A stretch of DNA of 22,018 nucleotides from an uncultured Dorea sp. (GTDB taxonomy: Bacteria > Bacillota > Clostridia > Lachnospirales > Lachnospiraceae): the NCBI GenBank assembly GCA_900543415.1, contig UQRE01000038.1:1-22018 (forward strand), read 5' to 3'. Within the stretch, counting starts at the first letter, position 1. Each line of letters opens with the position of its first letter. The position numbers and the translations under genes were made by a program. Under the pieces are notes generated by a model that made no database searches, was not told the DNA's origin, and saw nothing but the letters and a program-made list of their open reading frames with translations. This document shows, in pieces, positions 7,532 through 15,449 of this stretch.

Positions 7532-9298
7532 TTACTTTCCTACTTTCTCAGCATCCATAATCCTATAATAGTCTTCCATATCCAAACTTAATTTCACATA
7601 AGTATCAGGTTTGGATTTTCGGTTGCTCTTCTGAAGTAACGCGATAGTCTCGACATGCGCATCATTGTCCAAACTCAATTCCATATCTTCTTCAATAATT
7701 GGAAGTTTGAATTTTATGGATTTCAACCACTGTCCGTTCGACTGTCGCTCCTCGTAGATCTGAATTTCAGAAATCAAAGATTCCATAATCTTACGTTTTT
7801 CCAGTTCATCCATAACGGAATACAGCTTATCAAAGTAAATCAACACATTATATATATTATCTCCGGTCAGCTTCTCTGCTTCAACCGCCATCTTTTTCGC
7901 TCTGGCTTCAATCAGCCAACTTTCTGTGTCTTCAATCTTATCATACATCTTGTACAATCGATCATCAAGGTCTGCCTTACGTTTATAGTAGTGTCTATCG
8001 TCCGGATCCATAGAATCTATTTCTTCCATCAGTTTAGATTTTGTAGAATAACTCTGCCGTAGCTGCTTTTCATAGTTTTCAATCTCCTGCTGAATAGCTG
8101 TTGTATCCACTTTCATGTTGATCTTTTCCTGCATCATAGCAGCAAACTTCGGATTGCTGACCAGTTTTACAATCACTTCTGCTACCGCATCATCCAGTAA
8201 TTCCTCATGAACCTGTTTTCTATAATCGCATTTATGCCCACGAGTCATAGTGCGATGTTTACAGCCATAATAGAAAAAATCTTTATACTTTGTACCATCC
8301 GCTTTACGTTTGATACTTTTATTTCCATACATCCCGGCTCCACAAATCGGACACTTGACAATCCCAGACAACAAATGCACTTTCGTATCTTTACCACGAT
8401 TTAGTTTTTCATATTTTTTTGCCTGTGCCAACAGTTTCACCTGCGCCGCATTCCAAAGTTCCTCTGATACGATACCTTCATGTAAGCCATCAACCAGCAA
8501 ATAATTATCCTGTTCTACCAGTTTATACTCATTTCTCGTGCCATGCACTTTTTCTGTTTTTCTTCTTCCATAAGCGATTTTGCCACAGTAAACAGGATTT
8601 TTCAGTATTCTACGTATAAGTGATGCATCAAACAACGGATTTTTACCATTTTGTCGCTGAATCTTGTGAATACCGTGATTCTCAAGATATTTTGCAAGAC
8701 CATTTGACCCGATATCTGTATGTACATACTGGTCAAAGATGACACGGATTGCTTCCGCTTCTTCCTCATTGATAAAAAGTTCTCCCTTTTCCAACGAATA
8801 ACCATATGGAGCAAATCCACCATTCCATTTACCTTCACGAGCTTTCTGGATTCTTCCTTCCATGGTCTGAACACGGATATTTTCACGCTCAATCTCTGCA
8901 ACCGCCGACAATACGGAAATCATCAGTTTTCCTGCATCCTTCGATGAATCAATTCCATCTTCCACGCAAATCAGATTCACACCAAAATCCTGCATGACCT
9001 GCAAAGTAGAAAGTACATCTGCCGCATTTCTTCCAAATCGGGAAAGTTTGAATACCAGAACATATGAAACACCATCTTTACCCGATTTAATATCTTCCAT
9101 CATACAATTAAATTCCAATCTGCCTTCAATGGATTTCCCTGATTTTCCGGCATCTTCATATTCCCCTGCAATCTCATAATCGTTATAATCAGCAAATGCT
9201 TTCATTCTGGATTTTTGTGCATCCAGTGAATATCCATCAATCTGCATTGTGGTAGATACTCTTGTATAAAGATATACTTTTATCTTTTGTTTTGTCAT
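7532..9298 (-). CDS. Large serine recombinase
   Basis: 588 residues. The N-terminal resolvase domain (about 7-155) carries YTRVST with the nucleophile S15 and KLSRFGRN; the Recombinase domain follows (about 165-285, with YGYSLEKGEL and RRILKNPVYCGKI). A zinc ribbon begins near residue 315 (CPICGAGMYG) and closes with GCKHR and HKCDYRK. A coiled-coil-like charged helix spans about 395-480. This is the architecture of TnpX/TndX-type site-specific recombinases that insert and excise mobile elements through a covalent 5'-phosphoserine intermediate. All landmarks look intact. It is the last gene of a four-gene minus-strand run with gaps of 4, 8 and 13 nt. A decayed stump of a close relative lies at 1280. 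Attachment sites could not be located. Confidence 0.92.
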   Translation of the reverse strand: MTKQKIKVYLYTRVSTTMQIDGYSLDAQKSRMKAFADYNDYEIAGEYEDAGKSGKSIEGRLEFNCMMEDIKSGKDGVSYVLVFKLSRFGRNAADVLSTLQVMQDFGVNLICVEDGIDSSKDAGKLMISVLSAVAEIERENIRVQTMEGRIQKAREGKWNGGFAPYGYSLEKGELFINEEEAEAIRVIFDQYVHTDIGSNGLAKYLENHGIHKIQRQNGKNPLFDASLIRRILKNPVYCGKIAYGRRKTEKVHGTRNEYKLVEQDNYLLVDGLHEGIVSEELWNAAQVKLLAQAKKYEKLNRGKDTKVHLLSGIVKCPICGAGMYGNKSIKRKADGTKYKDFFYYGCKHRTMTRGHKCDYRKQVHEELLDDAVAEVIVKLVSNPKFAAMMQEKINMKVDTTAIQQEIENYEKQLRQSYSTKSKLMEEIDSMDPDDRHYYKRKADLDDRLYKMYDKIEDTESWLIEARAKKMAVEAEKLTGDNIYNVLIYFDKLYSVMDELEKRKIMESLISEIQIYEERQSNGQWLKSIKFKLPIIEEDMELSLDNDAHVETIALLQKSNRKSKPDTYVKLSLDMEDYYRIMDAEKVGK

Positions 9299-9311
9299 AG
9301 TATCATCCCCT

Positions 9312-9860
9312 TTAATCTTCTAAAACCCACGGCATAGAATAATATTCTTTTGTTATAAAATCATCCATTTCCCAACCGAACCCTGAAAACTCATGATAGA
9401 TGTACTCCAGCCGATCTTTCCATAATTTATACATTTCTTCATCTCTTCTTGCTATTGTTACCGCATCTCGATAAGCATCACCCAATGCATCATAAAATTC
9501 TTCATTGATATCTCCATAACTCATCGTAAAGTCCGTTGCACATTCCGCAAAATATAAAGCCAAATCTCCATACCATCTGCCATCACCACACATATCAGCA
9601 AAATCGGATAAAATCTGTTGTGCTTTTTCTAATGAAAATCCTGTTCTGACAATATTGGAAGGATTAAATATTTTGTACAGCTGCTTTTTGTATTTCTCTA
9701 ACAGAGCATTTCCATACTCTTCTCCAAGAAACAATAGATTTAATCTTGCTTCTGCAGTTTTGTTTGTTTTATACAAATCAGAAATTATTGTTACCAGTTC
9801 TTCTTTATCCATTGTATTTAATTTTTTCAACAGTGCTTTTTCTGTTAATTTCTTTGCCAT
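9312..9860 (-). CDS. DUF6155-like protein of unknown function
   Basis: 182 residues, mostly helical and acidic at the C terminus. The start KLTEKALLKKLNTMDKEELVTIISDLY followed by an EKYKKQLYKIFNP segment resembles proteins annotated as DUF6155, a small family of unknown function common in bacterial accessory regions; this assignment is from memory of the pattern and is moderate. No signal peptide, membrane segment or catalytic motif is visible. Its stop lies 13 nt before the serine recombinase start and it follows the 108-residue gene by 8 nt, so it is almost certainly co-transcribed with both. Confidence 0.65.
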   Translation of the reverse strand: MAKKLTEKALLKKLNTMDKEELVTIISDLYKTNKTAEARLNLLFLGEEYGNALLEKYKKQLYKIFNPSNIVRTGFSLEKAQQILSDFADMCGDGRWYGDLALYFAECATDFTMSYGDINEEFYDALGDAYRDAVTIARRDEEMYKLWKDRLEYIYHEFSGFGWEMDDFITKEYYSMPWVLED

Positions 9861-9868
9861 TTTCGTAT

Positions 9869-10195
9869 TTACCTCTTCAAAAAGAAACCTACTCTTTCTT
9901 TCAAATCATCACTAAATCCATCTAAATCTTCTTCTGTAATCACGCCATGATTTATCAAAGCAACAATATCATAAAGCATGTCACTTTTACGCATTTCCAG
10001 AATCACTCCCGGATGCTTCCTGTCTTTCTTAATTCTTTCTTCCAACTTCCAGAATTTATCCGAAGCGTCCTCCGAACTATTCAATAACTGAATATATTCT
10101 TTTACAAGTCGCTCCATATAATTTTCCTGCCACCCGCCAATTCTGCTTCTAAAAAGTTTCCAATCACTTTTTGAACATTCCATATACTCATCCAT
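9869..10195 (-). CDS. Conserved-looking hypothetical protein, 108 residues
   Basis: A soluble, helical, charged protein starting MDEYMECSKSDWKLFR; a second possible start is the methionine at residue 5. There is no membrane segment or motif I can tie to a function. It begins 4 nt after the rhuM stop and ends 8 nt before the DUF6155-like gene, so it is part of the rhuM operon. I recall similar short proteins next to rhuM and DUF6155 genes in clostridial mobile regions, which suggests the three travel as a module, but that is recollection rather than a search result. Confidence 0.7.
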   Translation of the reverse strand: MDEYMECSKSDWKLFRSRIGGWQENYMERLVKEYIQLLNSSEDASDKFWKLEERIKKDRKHPGVILEMRKSDMLYDIVALINHGVITEEDLDGFSDDLKERVGFFLKR

Positions 10196-10199
10196 CCTG

Positions 10200-11204
10200 T
10201 TATTTTTTCTCTGTTTTCTGCTCTAACATTTTTATAGAATTAAAATAATCCTGCTCTACATCACTAAGCGTTCTTGCTTTATATTTCTTATATTCATCTG
10301 TAGCCTTATCAACCGCCTGCTTATGGGAAATACTTCCATTTCCAAGAAGCAGTTTCTCACCACTCATAGTAAGGATACGATCCAGATGTTCTGCCCAATC
10401 CTGCATCGTCATAGCCTGTTCGCGCTCTGCCTGACGTTCTGCAAAATCCAAATATCCGGATACGAGCTGACCCATAGCACGAAGTTCTTTTTCATCCAGA
10501 TAATTCTTTGCAATCACAGCTTCTTTGAGAGTTGGCTGATTTCCGGCAAAGGTTGTCAATCCCATAAATTCCTTTTCTGCATCAGCTCTTGTATAAATAA
10601 CTTCTGCCGCAGTCTGTCCATGAATGGCATAATGGATTTTATTCTGAACCTTTTTAAAAAATTGGATTGAAATTTCTGCTTTCGGGTCATAATCAATACT
10701 GGTAGCGTAAATCTCCAACACCTGACGATAAAACACCTTTTCAGAAGCACGGATGTCTCTGATTCTTTCAAGTAATTCCTTGAAATAACCACCGCCGCCC
10801 AAATTTTTCAGGCGTTCATCATCCATAGCAAAACCTTTTTTCATATATTCTTTTAAGATATTTGTTGCCCAGATTCTGAACTGTGTACCACGTTTGGATT
10901 TCACACGGTAACCAACGGAAATGATAACATCCAGATTATAATAATCCACCTGATAGGTTTTACCGTCAGAAGCAGTTGTTGCAAAATTTGCAACAACTGA
11001 ATCCCTTTGCAATTCACCTTCAGTAAAAATATTTTTGATATGTCTGGAAATAGTTGATTTATCTCTCTGGAACAGTTCAGCCATCTGGTCAATGGACAAC
11101 CAGACGGTATCTTCATCAAAGGTTGTCTCAATCTTCGTTAATCCATCTTCTGTTTTGTATATAATCATATGTGATTTTTGATTCATTGTATCCTGATTAT
11201 TCAC
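10200..11204 (-). CDS. rhuM: RhuM family protein
   Basis: 334 residues from a GTG start 7 nt after GGGAGGA; internal ATGs further in lack a comparable site. The N-terminal 130 residues contain a winged-helix-like segment (VWLSIDQMAELFQRDKSTISRHIKNIF) and the RhuM signature YYNLDVIISVGYRVKS followed by GTQFRIWATNILKEYM. The C-terminal half (LERIRDIRASEKVFYRQVLEIYATS, AIHGQTAAEVIY, FAERQAEREQAMTMQDW) is also typical of the full-length family. RhuM was first noted on a Salmonella pathogenicity island and is common on mobile elements; its biochemical role is unsettled, though DNA binding is plausible from the HTH-like part. It leads the four-gene operon ending in the serine recombinase. A large hairpin and a possible promoter lie upstream. 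Confidence 0.88.
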   Translation of the reverse strand: MNNQDTMNQKSHMIIYKTEDGLTKIETTFDEDTVWLSIDQMAELFQRDKSTISRHIKNIFTEGELQRDSVVANFATTASDGKTYQVDYYNLDVIISVGYRVKSKRGTQFRIWATNILKEYMKKGFAMDDERLKNLGGGGYFKELLERIRDIRASEKVFYRQVLEIYATSIDYDPKAEISIQFFKKVQNKIHYAIHGQTAAEVIYTRADAEKEFMGLTTFAGNQPTLKEAVIAKNYLDEKELRAMGQLVSGYLDFAERQAEREQAMTMQDWAEHLDRILTMSGEKLLLGNGSISHKQAVDKATDEYKKYKARTLSDVEQDYFNSIKMLEQKTEKK

Positions 11205-11249
11205 GTTATTCCTCCCATCACTATTTTCGATTTTCCTGACTTTAGAAAA

Positions 11250-11277
11250 ATCGTATACGACTCAGTAAAATGTTCAA
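11250..11277 (-). promoter_or_regulatory. Possible promoter of the rhuM operon
   Basis: On the minus strand TTGAAC (11277-11272), 16 nt, TACGAT (11255-11250), each matching four of six consensus bases. It overlaps a perfect 10-bp palindrome TCGTATACGA (11251-11260) that could be an operator and one arm of the hairpin at 11271-11313. Confidence 0.3.
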
Positions 11278-11313
11278 ACTCTATACTTCGTATTTTCGCA
11301 TAGAGTTTGGACA
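11271..11313. repeat. Large interrupted inverted repeat upstream of rhuM
   Basis: TGTTCAAACTCTAT (11271-11284) and ATAGAGTTTGGACA (11300-11313) are complementary at 13 of 14 positions (the odd one can form G-U in one orientation) across a 15-nt loop. No T tract follows on either strand within a few bases, so it is not a typical terminator. It may be an operator, a recombinase binding site or a leader structure. Confidence 0.6.
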
Positions 11314-11335
11314 CCATTTTCACGTTTTAATTATA

Positions 11336-11545
11336 TCATGCAATCTTCTCACTATCAATGCACGAATCCGTGAAATTCTTATCGGAATCATTCACCGTAA
11401 CATTGCCAGTTCCATCGCCTGTAGGTTTTACCTCTGGAAGATTGTCAATATCCAGAACAGCTGCATATTTTTCTATCAGGTTTGCCAACAAGTCAGCAAA
11501 TCCGTTCCATTCATTCCTTATGGTTTCAATGAAAGGAAGTGCTAT
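11336..11545 (-). pseudogene. Small gene remnant beneath the integrase promoter region
   Basis: The minus strand is open for 69 codons ending at TGA 11338-11336. The translation looks protein-like (NEWNGFADLLANLIEKYAAV, then LDIDNLPEVKPTGDG), with a helical start and an acidic Asp/Pro-rich tail. There is no ATG, GTG or TTG with a ribosome binding site at its beginning; the frame runs into a TAA at 11548-11546 opposite the integrase start. I read it as the C-terminal part of a lost small mobile-element gene. The product is not recognised, and chance coding cannot be excluded. Confidence 0.35.
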
Positions 11546-11547
11546 TT

Positions 11548-12822
11548 ATGCAAGGTGGAGTAAGAAAAAGAGGTACAACATGGTCATATTATTTTGACCT
11601 TGGAAAAATTGACGGTAAAAGAAAGAAAAAAGAAAAAGGTGGATTCAGAACCAAGAAAGAAGCTGAACAGGCATTGACTGCTGCTATGAATGAATACAAT
11701 AATGCCGGGACTGTATTTGAACCGACAGAAGTAACGGTTGCTGATTACATGAATCAGTGGTTTGATCTGTACTGTAAGACCAACCTAAAATATAACACAC
11801 AAGTTGGATATTTAAGAATTATTCAAGGGCATTTAATTCCAAAATTTGGTATGTATAGATTAAAAGCAATCACCCCGGCAGTATTACAGGAGTACGCTGT
11901 TGAATTAAAAATGAACGGTAATTCAAAAAGTCATTTAGTTGGTATTTTATCTGTATTCAGTGCAGCATTGAATTATGCAGTTGAACCAATGCACTATTTA
12001 CAGTCTAACCCCATGCGGTATGTGAAATTTCCAAAGGTTGAGAGAAAACCACGTGAACGAATTGTACTGACATTAGATGAATGGTGTAAAATTCGTGACA
12101 GATTTCAAAACACCCGGTATTATATACCTTTAATGATCGGATTTTATACAGGCTTACGAATATCAGAAACATTTGGTCTTACTTGGGATGATATTGATTT
12201 TGATAAAAGGAAAATATCTGTAAATAAGCAGATTGTAAAACGTAACTTTGGTGCAGATGTAAGAAAGGTTGTTGAAAAGAAAGGTAAGAAAGAACAGCGT
12301 TCATCTTGGTACTTTACTACACCAAAAACTTTTACTTCCATTCGTGAAGTCCCTTTTGGTGAAACACTATATCAGGCATTGAAACAGGAAAAGGCTGAAC
12401 AACTTAGGAATGAAATGAAGTATGGTGAATATTACACGATTCATGTTAAAAAGATTGAAACTGATGAAAAAGGTAATGACATGATCAGGGTTGTACCAAT
12501 TCAAAAATGTGTTGAAAGTCCACTACAGCGTATCAGGTTGGTGTGTGTTGATGAAAACGGTCAGTATACTTCTACTGATTCATTTAAGTATTGCAGTAGG
12601 GTTATACACCATGAAATGCATCTTGCCTTTGATTATCACAGCTTAAGGCATACACACGCAACACTGTTGATTGAATCCGGTGCTGATGTTAAGAATGTTC
12701 AGACACGATTAGGACACACCAACATAGAAACTACATTGCAGACCTACGTGCATGATACTGAAAAAATGGCTGAACGTTCTGTTGATCTCTTTGAAAAAAT
12801 CACCCAAGCAAAAACGTCATAA
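11548..12822 (+). CDS. int: Tyrosine site-specific integrase
   Basis: 424 residues from the ATG at 11548, which lies 8 nt after AAGGAAG; a GTG three codons earlier overlaps that site. Domains in order: N-terminal arm-type DNA-binding beta sheet (about 1-50, GTTWSYYFDLGKIDGKRK), SAM-like core-binding domain (about 63-160) and catalytic domain (about 170-420). Catalytic residues on this numbering are R204 in TGLRISE, K260 in TTPKTFTS, H364 and R367 in YHSLRHTH, H390 in LGHTN and nucleophile Y400 in QTYVH. All are present, so it should be active. It cuts and rejoins DNA at att sites for element integration and excision. It points at the 3' end of rlmD, with a terminator and paired arm-like repeats between, the usual layout of an integrative element boundary. 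Confidence 0.93.
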   Translation: MQGGVRKRGTTWSYYFDLGKIDGKRKKKEKGGFRTKKEAEQALTAAMNEYNNAGTVFEPTEVTVADYMNQWFDLYCKTNLKYNTQVGYLRIIQGHLIPKFGMYRLKAITPAVLQEYAVELKMNGNSKSHLVGILSVFSAALNYAVEPMHYLQSNPMRYVKFPKVERKPRERIVLTLDEWCKIRDRFQNTRYYIPLMIGFYTGLRISETFGLTWDDIDFDKRKISVNKQIVKRNFGADVRKVVEKKGKKEQRSSWYFTTPKTFTSIREVPFGETLYQALKQEKAEQLRNEMKYGEYYTIHVKKIETDEKGNDMIRVVPIQKCVESPLQRIRLVCVDENGQYTSTDSFKYCSRVIHHEMHLAFDYHSLRHTHATLLIESGADVKNVQTRLGHTNIETTLQTYVHDTEKMAERSVDLFEKITQAKTS

Positions 12823-12833
12823 ATAAAAATAGT

Positions 12834-12879
12834 GGGAGTGAATCCGCTGATTGTTCAGCGTGTTCACTCCCTTTTCTTT
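12834..12879 (+). terminator. Strong intrinsic terminator after the integrase
   Basis: Outer stem GGGAGTGAA / TTCACTCCC (12834-12842, 12863-12871) with a nested stem CGCTGA / TCAGCG separated by 2-nt internal loops, then TTTTCTTTG. It is 11 nt beyond the integrase stop. Confidence 0.85.
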
Positions 12880-12905
12880 GTTCAGTGATGATTTTAAAAA
12901 TTACG

Positions 12906-12925
12906 GTGGCAAATGGGTGGCAAAT
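12906..12925. repeat. Paired GTGGCAAAT repeats, candidate integrase arm sites
   Basis: GTGGCAAAT occurs at 12906-12914 and again at 12917-12925, an 11-bp period close to one helical turn. The repeat lies between the integrase terminator and the rlmD stop. Tn916-type integrases bind similar tandem direct repeats with their N-terminal domain near the element end, so these are plausible arm-type sites marking the element end. The crossover core would lie between here and the end of rlmD (about 12926-13000). Confidence 0.5.
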
Positions 12926-12961
12926 AGACTGAACTCCACTCACAAAAGCCTATAAAACCGC

Positions 12962-14392
12962 TTATTTACGTGATAATAAACTGACTGTTTCAACATGCAC
13001 CGTATGTGGGAACTGATCTACCGCCCGAACTCTCTCAAGCTCATACCCATTCCCTCTCAGGAACTTCACATCCCTCGCCAGCGTCGCGGAGTCACAACTC
13101 ACATACACGATCCGCTCCGGTTGCATATCCACCATCGTCTGAAGAAGCGATTCTTCGCAGCCTTTTCTCGGCGGATCTACCACGATCACATCTGCATGCG
13201 CGGTCTCGCCTCCATGCTCTTTCGCATAAGTTTCGTAATACTGAGGCAGCACCTCTTCCGCCTTTCCAACAAAAAACTCTGCATTTTCAATTTCATTTAT
13301 CCTCGCATTATTTCTGGCATCATCGATTGCCTGCGGCACAATTTCCACACCATATACTTTTCCAGCCTTTTGTGCAAGGAAAAGGGAAATCGTTCCAATT
13401 CCACAATACAGATCCCACACAACCTTATCACTTGGATTGCTGCAAGAAACATCATTTAACCCCGAATATTCCAACGCCAGTTTATACAGTTTCTCTGTCT
13501 GCACCGGATTTACTTGGAAGAACGACAGTGGAGAAATCTGGTATTTTACATTTCCGATGTAGTCGGTAATGTACATTTGTCCCCATAGAGGTTTTATTAC
13601 ATTTCCCATAATCACATTAGTTTTTTCTCTATTGACACTTAATGTGACACTGGTCATTCCTTCAATCTCAGCCAAACGTTTCGCCAGCGCTTCACCATGT
13701 GGCAGACTCTCCCCATTTATCACAAGGCAAACCATGACTTCTTTTGTCGTAAATCCATACCGGATCAGCACGTGACGCACAAGCCCTTGATGCTTCTCTT
13801 CGTCATACGCACTAATGTGATGTTCCTTCATAAATTCCAAAATCAGCTTCAAAATCCGCTCATTGATCTCCACACCAAGCGCACAATTCGTATTAGAAAT
13901 AATGGAATGAGTTCTGCCCGCATAAAAGCCAGTCACAACATTGCCATCCTTATCTGTCCCGATTGGAAACTGCGCTTTATTCCGATAATGATAAGGACCT
14001 CCAAGACCTTCCGTCTCATCCATTCCGACAATCGGCTCCATAATCTGATCAAGAAGCTGCTCCGGAACCTCTCCGATCCGCATAAGATTTCCTCGCACCT
14101 TCTGATTTTTAAATTCCAATTGACGGTCATACTTCATCTCTTGAATCTGACAGCCCCCGCACTTTCTTGCCACTTGGCAGGCCGGTTTTTCCACGCGATA
14201 TTCTGATGGTGTAAGAATATTCATAAGTCTCGCATATCCATAGTTCTTTTTCGCTTTCATAATTTTCGCTTCCACCACATCACCGATGATCGCATCCTTA
14301 ATAAAAAGCGTATATCCTTCAACTTTCCCGATGCCCTCACCACCAACACCGACATCCTCAATTTTCACTTTTACAATATCATTTTTCTGCAT
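12962..14392 (-). CDS. rlmD: 23S rRNA (uracil-5-)-methyltransferase, RlmD/RlmCD type
   Basis: 476 residues; GGAG sits 7 nt before the ATG. It methylates C5 of uracil in 23S rRNA using SAM: U1939 in the RlmD family, and also U747 where the enzyme is of Gram-positive RlmCD type, which I cannot distinguish. N-terminal TRAM domain (about 1-60). Iron-sulfur ligands C72, C78, C81 (CGGC) and C170. The SAM core has VVWDLYCGIGTISLFLA, then VDPPRKGC and the catalytic cysteine in YVSCDSATLARD, ending in HVETVSLLSRK. The length is normal and the gene is intact although it borders the island; its 3' end is the probable integration target. It follows yhaM on the same strand across an 81-nt gap that contains a large hairpin. 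Confidence 0.93.
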   Translation of the reverse strand: MQKNDIVKVKIEDVGVGGEGIGKVEGYTLFIKDAIIGDVVEAKIMKAKKNYGYARLMNILTPSEYRVEKPACQVARKCGGCQIQEMKYDRQLEFKNQKVRGNLMRIGEVPEQLLDQIMEPIVGMDETEGLGGPYHYRNKAQFPIGTDKDGNVVTGFYAGRTHSIISNTNCALGVEINERILKLILEFMKEHHISAYDEEKHQGLVRHVLIRYGFTTKEVMVCLVINGESLPHGEALAKRLAEIEGMTSVTLSVNREKTNVIMGNVIKPLWGQMYITDYIGNVKYQISPLSFFQVNPVQTEKLYKLALEYSGLNDVSCSNPSDKVVWDLYCGIGTISLFLAQKAGKVYGVEIVPQAIDDARNNARINEIENAEFFVGKAEEVLPQYYETYAKEHGGETAHADVIVVDPPRKGCEESLLQTMVDMQPERIVYVSCDSATLARDVKFLRGNGYELERVRAVDQFPHTVHVETVSLLSRK

Positions 14393-14430
14393 ATATATAC
14401 TCCATTTCTCAATTTGGGACAGGTCATATT

Positions 14431-14477
14431 GTAATTTGGGACGTAGCCTTTTGCAAAAAGGCTACGTCCCAAATTAC
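14431..14477. repeat. Perfect 22-bp inverted repeat between yhaM and rlmD
   Basis: Arms 14431-14452 and 14456-14477 are perfectly complementary around a GCA loop, with GGGACGTAGCC inside the arm. The right arm contains the yhaM stop codon. A partial extra copy, AATTTGGGAC, sits at 14411-14420. There is no T tract directly after the hairpin on either strand, so it is unlike an ordinary terminator and may be a REP-like or mobile palindromic unit, or an mRNA-processing or stability element. Confidence 0.75.
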
Positions 14478-15415
14478 ATTTTTGTTTTTCGCAAGTTTGA
14501 TTCAAACATGCGATTATATCCTAACCACTCTGTCGTATGTTTATCTTTAAAGATTTCTGTCAATGTCTGCATTTTTGCGTCTGTAGAGTCTGCGAAATTC
14601 AATGCCAATGCTTCTGCCAACGCTGGTTTTTTCGGAGAGCCGTACTCTAATTCTCCGTGATGGGCGATAATGCAGTGTTTTAATTCGCTCACCAAACCTG
14701 CCGGACAGTCCGGAATGTTTCTTGCTGCCTCACTGATCATTTCCACTCCCATAACAATGTGCCCGAGGAGCTGTCCGTCATCGGTGTAATCGTTTTCCGG
14801 AAATGGTGATAATTCTTTTGTCTTTCCGATATCATGGCAGATTGCTGCGGCATACAAAAGATCTTTATTTAAAATCGAATATGCCCCTACCATATACTCG
14901 CAAAATTTTACCACGCTTAATGTGTGTTCCAACAGTCCTCCTGCAAATCCATGATGCACGGTCTTGGCTGCGGAATGTCCTTTGAATGTCTTGACAAATT
15001 CTTCGTCATTTACGAAATAATATTCTACGATCTGACGCAAATATGTATTTCCAATCTGACGGATAAATCCTAATAATTCTCCGTACATACTGTCCGTACT
15101 TTTTTCACTGGTCGGCATATAGTCTGCCGGAATATATTCATCCTCATATGCCTTTCTGATCTGTTTGATATTCAGCTGCAGATTGTTATTGTAGCTGACC
15201 ACATCTCCATATACTTCGATAAAGTCCATCTCGTCATAATCTGCGATACCGCCGGAGTTCGGGTCCCACACTTTTCCGTCTAATGTCCCTGTCTTGTCCT
15301 GCAAGATCAAGTTGTCATACGGTTTCCCGTTTCTCGTCTCCGCGCTTCTCTTTCCTTTACACAAATAAATATTTCTTATTGTCTCGCCTTCTACTAATGT
15401 ATTGATATATCTCAT
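14474..15415 (-). CDS. yhaM: YhaM-type 3'-5' exoribonuclease (OB-fold plus HD domain)
   Basis: 313 residues, matching the usual length of the family (B. subtilis YhaM is about 314). An N-terminal OB-fold nucleic-acid-binding domain (about 1-95, with DNLILQDKTGTLDGKVWD) is followed by an HD metal-dependent hydrolase domain (about 145-300): H164 in LLEHT, H194-D195 in AAICHDIGKTKEL, then LLGHIVMG and IIAHHGELEYGSP. The family degrades short RNA and single-stranded DNA from the 3' end with manganese or cobalt. The upstream ribosome binding site (AGAGG) is modest. It begins 34 nt after the HtrA-like gene and is probably in its transcript. Confidence 0.9.
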   Translation of the reverse strand: MRYINTLVEGETIRNIYLCKGKRSAETRNGKPYDNLILQDKTGTLDGKVWDPNSGGIADYDEMDFIEVYGDVVSYNNNLQLNIKQIRKAYEDEYIPADYMPTSEKSTDSMYGELLGFIRQIGNTYLRQIVEYYFVNDEEFVKTFKGHSAAKTVHHGFAGGLLEHTLSVVKFCEYMVGAYSILNKDLLYAAAICHDIGKTKELSPFPENDYTDDGQLLGHIVMGVEMISEAARNIPDCPAGLVSELKHCIIAHHGELEYGSPKKPALAEALALNFADSTDAKMQTLTEIFKDKHTTEWLGYNRMFESNLRKTKM

Positions 15416-15449
15416 ATTCCCTGTTGCCTCTTTCTACTGTTTTGTCAAT

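Noticed and set aside
7655..8062. 135-codon plus-strand frame opposite the serine recombinase
   Set aside because: Composition and lack of a ribosome binding site mark it as antisense shadow of the coiled-coil part.
11270..11597. Plus-strand frames of 97 and 79 codons before the integrase
   Set aside because: They begin inside the hairpin, overlap one another and the integrase start in other frames, and have no ribosome binding site. The minus-strand frame there looks more protein-like.
12906..12925. Start of a CRISPR array
   Set aside because: Only two 9-bp units with a 2-bp gap; no spacers and no cas genes in the window.
12995..13569. Two long plus-strand open frames (154 and 187 codons) opposite rlmD
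   Set aside because: They overlap each other in different frames, are antisense to a clear conserved gene, have no ribosome binding site, and their composition (many H, S, P, R) is that of an antisense shadow.
14431..14477. Hairpin between yhaM and rlmD as a standard intrinsic terminator
   Set aside because: Very long stem but no adjacent T tract on either strand. Listed as a repeat instead.
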